The position numbers and the translations under genes are program-made. Below, in pieces: positions 6,248 to 7,568 of a stretch of 7,568 bases of DNA. Source of the stretch: Cyclobacteriaceae bacterium (GTDB lineage Bacteria; Bacteroidota; Bacteroidia; Cytophagales; Cyclobacteriaceae); assembly GCA_030589835.1 (NCBI GenBank), contig JAUUZS010000194.1, positions 1 through 7,568 on the forward strand, given 5' to 3'. Positions within the stretch are counted from its first letter, which is position 1. The number at the start of each line of letters is the position of its first letter. Under the pieces are notes generated by a model. That model saw nothing but the letters and a program-made list of their open reading frames with translations. It had not been told where the DNA came from and did not search any database.

Positions 6248-7212
6248 AGATACACTGTTTTAACACCAATTAAAAAATCGGCACAAAGTAAGATTAGCGC
6301 AAGGGCTAGAAAATAGTAATATTTATTCGCAGAAACATCAATAACCCTGGAATCTTTCACTTCACCTTCAATACCATTTATGGTATTAATAAGCCGTTCG
6401 ATGTCGTTGCTTTCATTGTTGATTTCAAAATACTTGCCTCCGGTTTTTATTGCCAGGATTTTCAAATCTTTAGCATTGAGTTTAGTAAAAACTTCTCTCC
6501 CGTTTTTATCCGTTTTGAATCCGTAGTTTGTTTTGATCCTGCTCCCGGTTTCGGTACCCACGCCGAGCGTAAATAATTTAATCCCATTTTCTTCGAGCTT
6601 AGATACCTCGTTTAAAGTATTTTCACCAAAATCCTCACCATCACTGATCAGAATGATGACCTTTGATTTTTGTTGAGTACTGGTCGATTCATCGCCGGAC
6701 AATTTTTCCAGCGCCATATCAATCGGAGGCCCGAAATCTGTTCCGGCATTGGGCACGAGATTAGTCCCTAAAGTTTCAATAAACAAATTTAAGGCTCCCT
6801 GGTCATAAGTTAGCGGACATTGCATAAAGGATTCTGAGGAAAAAATGATAAGTCCTATCCTGTCAGAATTAAAGGCATCAACGAGATTTTTAAGTTCAAA
6901 TTTTACTTTTTCGAGCCTGGTAGGTTGAATATCGTTGGCATTCATGGATTCAGAAAGGTCGATACAAACCATAATATCTTTTCCTATTGCTTTCACTTCT
7001 TTGGTGGTGTCACCGAAGGACGGGCCAAGGAGCGCAACGACAAACAGGAAAAAATAAATACCTCTGAGTATTGTTTTGGTCACGAGCGAACGATATGAGA
7101 TTTTTAGAATTTTTCCAATGCGAAACATTCTAAAAAAATAGGCCATATATAAAATTATAAATATGGCTATCACCAAAAATTCATATCCGGAAAAAGACCT
7201 ATACCATGTCAT
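6244..7212 (-). CDS. Bat-type von Willebrand factor A domain membrane protein (BatA/BatB family)
   Basis: This 322-residue protein has two N-terminal membrane segments (about 11-30 and 49-66), a large vWA domain (about 78-280) and a C-terminal membrane segment (about 298-317). The metal-ion-dependent adhesion site is complete: DLSES at 85-89 (D85, S87, S89), T158 in NAGTDFG, and D191 in ILISDGEDFG. The segments NDIQPTRLEKVK and DRIGLIIFSSESFMQCPLT are typical of the Bacteroides aerotolerance (Bat) proteins BatA and BatB. I cannot decide between them: the first segment leans to BatB and the second to BatA. The Bat complex has been linked to oxygen tolerance or envelope stress in Bacteroides, though its mechanism is unsettled. 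It is the first gene after the promoter at 7273-7303 and overlaps the TPR gene by 4 nt. Confidence 0.9.
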   Translation of the reverse strand: MTWYRSFSGYEFLVIAIFIILYMAYFFRMFRIGKILKISYRSLVTKTILRGIYFFLFVVALLGPSFGDTTKEVKAIGKDIMVCIDLSESMNANDIQPTRLEKVKFELKNLVDAFNSDRIGLIIFSSESFMQCPLTYDQGALNLFIETLGTNLVPNAGTDFGPPIDMALEKLSGDESTSTQQKSKVIILISDGEDFGENTLNEVSKLEENGIKLFTLGVGTETGSRIKTNYGFKTDKNGREVFTKLNAKDLKILAIKTGGKYFEINNESNDIERLINTINGIEGEVKDSRVIDVSANKYYYFLALALILLCADFLIGVKTVYL

Positions 7213-7272
7213 GGACCTTTCAAAATTTATATAGTAACGATGCTAAAATAAAATAGTATTCAATTGATGCGG

Positions 7273-7303
7273 CAAAGTTAAAATTTAGTGGATTGAAGGC
7301 AAA
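7273..7303 (-). promoter_or_regulatory. Predicted Bacteroidota sigma-A promoter for the Bat-like operon
   Basis: On the minus strand, TTTG (7303-7300) is followed after 19 nt by TAACTTTG (7280-7273), a full match to the -33 TTTG / -7 TAnnTTTG pattern of Bacteroidota. Transcription would begin about 5-8 nt further on, near 7266, leaving a leader of about 50-55 nt before the vWA ATG. The match and spacing are seen directly; activity is inferred. Confidence 0.68.
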
Positions 7304-7376
7304 TGGATAGACAAAAAATGTTTGATGGCTACATAGAAATAGGCAGATAAAAAAAAGTTCAAAAAAAAACCGTCCA

Positions 7377-7409
7377 TTTGTGATAGTAAAAAATAAAATG
7401 CTATGTTTG
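7377..7409 (+). promoter_or_regulatory. Predicted Bacteroidota sigma-A promoter for the tRNA cluster
   Basis: On the plus strand, TTTG (7377-7380) is followed after 21 nt by TATGTTTG (7402-7409), matching the Bacteroidota pattern. The start site would be near 7415, about 28 nt before tRNA-Ser. Two A-runs (7349-7356 and 7361-7369), about 12 nt apart, lie just upstream of the -33 box and resemble an UP element, fitting a strong stable-RNA promoter. Confidence 0.72.
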
Positions 7410-7442
7410 CACTCCGTTTGCGCAGCAGATGGGATTTCAGCC

Positions 7443-7530
<88 letters not shown>

Positions 7531-7539
7531 ATTGGAAAA

Positions 7540-7568
7540 CGGGGTGTAGCGCAGTCCGGTTAGCGTAC
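7540..7568 (+). tRNA. Probable tRNA-Pro, 5' part only (cut by window end)
   Basis: The sequence from 7540 reads as a tRNA 5' half: an acceptor strand CGGGGTG, then TAGCGCAG of the D stem, a GGTTAGCG-type D loop, and the start of the anticodon region. A C at position 1 together with GTAGCGCAG is typical of tRNA-Pro. It begins 10 nt after tRNA-Ser, so both are probably cut from one transcript. The anticodon is outside the window, so the amino acid is inferred from the 5' half only. Confidence 0.72.

Larger units (their letters stand above)
7213..7442. other. Divergent intergenic region between the Bat-like operon and the tRNA cluster
   Basis: This 230-nt region holds the two predicted divergent promoters and no credible gene. 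An 8-bp perfect inverted repeat, CAAATGGA (7300-7307) and TCCATTTG (7373-7380), embeds the -33 box of each promoter. The roughly 70 nt between the two -33 boxes is A-rich on the plus strand. A minus-strand open frame covering 7285-7485 overlaps the tRNA and is not a gene. Confidence 0.6.

Overview
The window looks like chromosomal DNA of a member of the Bacteroidota, probably a Cytophagales-type bacterium. Three things suggest this: moderate AT richness, start codons preceded by A/T-rich leaders with no convincing Shine-Dalgarno sequence, and two promoters of the Bacteroidota sigma-A type (TTTG, about 20 nt, TAnnTTTG). The gene content fits too: a Bat-type von Willebrand factor A gene followed by TPR genes, a YwqK/MORN-like repeat lipoprotein-style exported protein, and a YhhQ-type transporter. 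Genus-level placement is not possible from sequence reading alone.

Layout. At the left edge (1-448, + strand) is the C-terminal part of a TrmH/SpoU-family RNA 2'-O-methyltransferase. It converges on a block of eight minus-strand genes, read from right to left: vWA membrane protein (7212-6244), TPR protein (6247-5609), secreted Q/E-rich protein (5616-5026), a 125-nt gap, 16-repeat YwqK-like protein (4900-3578), purC (3576-2638), a 77-nt gap, STAS-domain protein (2560-2177), rnz (2165-1248) and yhhQ (1242-445). Most junctions are overlapping or within 11 nt, so the block probably holds two or three transcription units or one long readthrough operon. At the right edge (7443-7568, + strand) is a divergent tRNA cluster: a complete tRNA-Ser(GCU) and the beginning of a probable tRNA-Pro. 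The 230-nt region between the tRNA cluster and the vWA gene holds two divergent promoters.

How the genes fit together. The first three minus-strand genes form a small Bat (Bacteroides aerotolerance)-like module: a membrane-anchored MIDAS protein plus two tetratricopeptide/charged-tail partners, translationally coupled by overlaps. The YwqK-like gene and purC are one base apart. The STAS-rnz-yhhQ group combines a signalling domain, tRNA 3' end maturation and uptake of the queuosine precursor. With the methyltransferase and the tRNA genes there is a loose RNA/tRNA theme, but this may be coincidence.

I see no CRISPR array, insertion sequence, phage gene or defence system. The region reads as mostly ordinary core genome. 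The most distinctive items are the reduced Bat-like module, the perfectly periodic 16 x 24-residue repeat protein, and the divergent promoter region.
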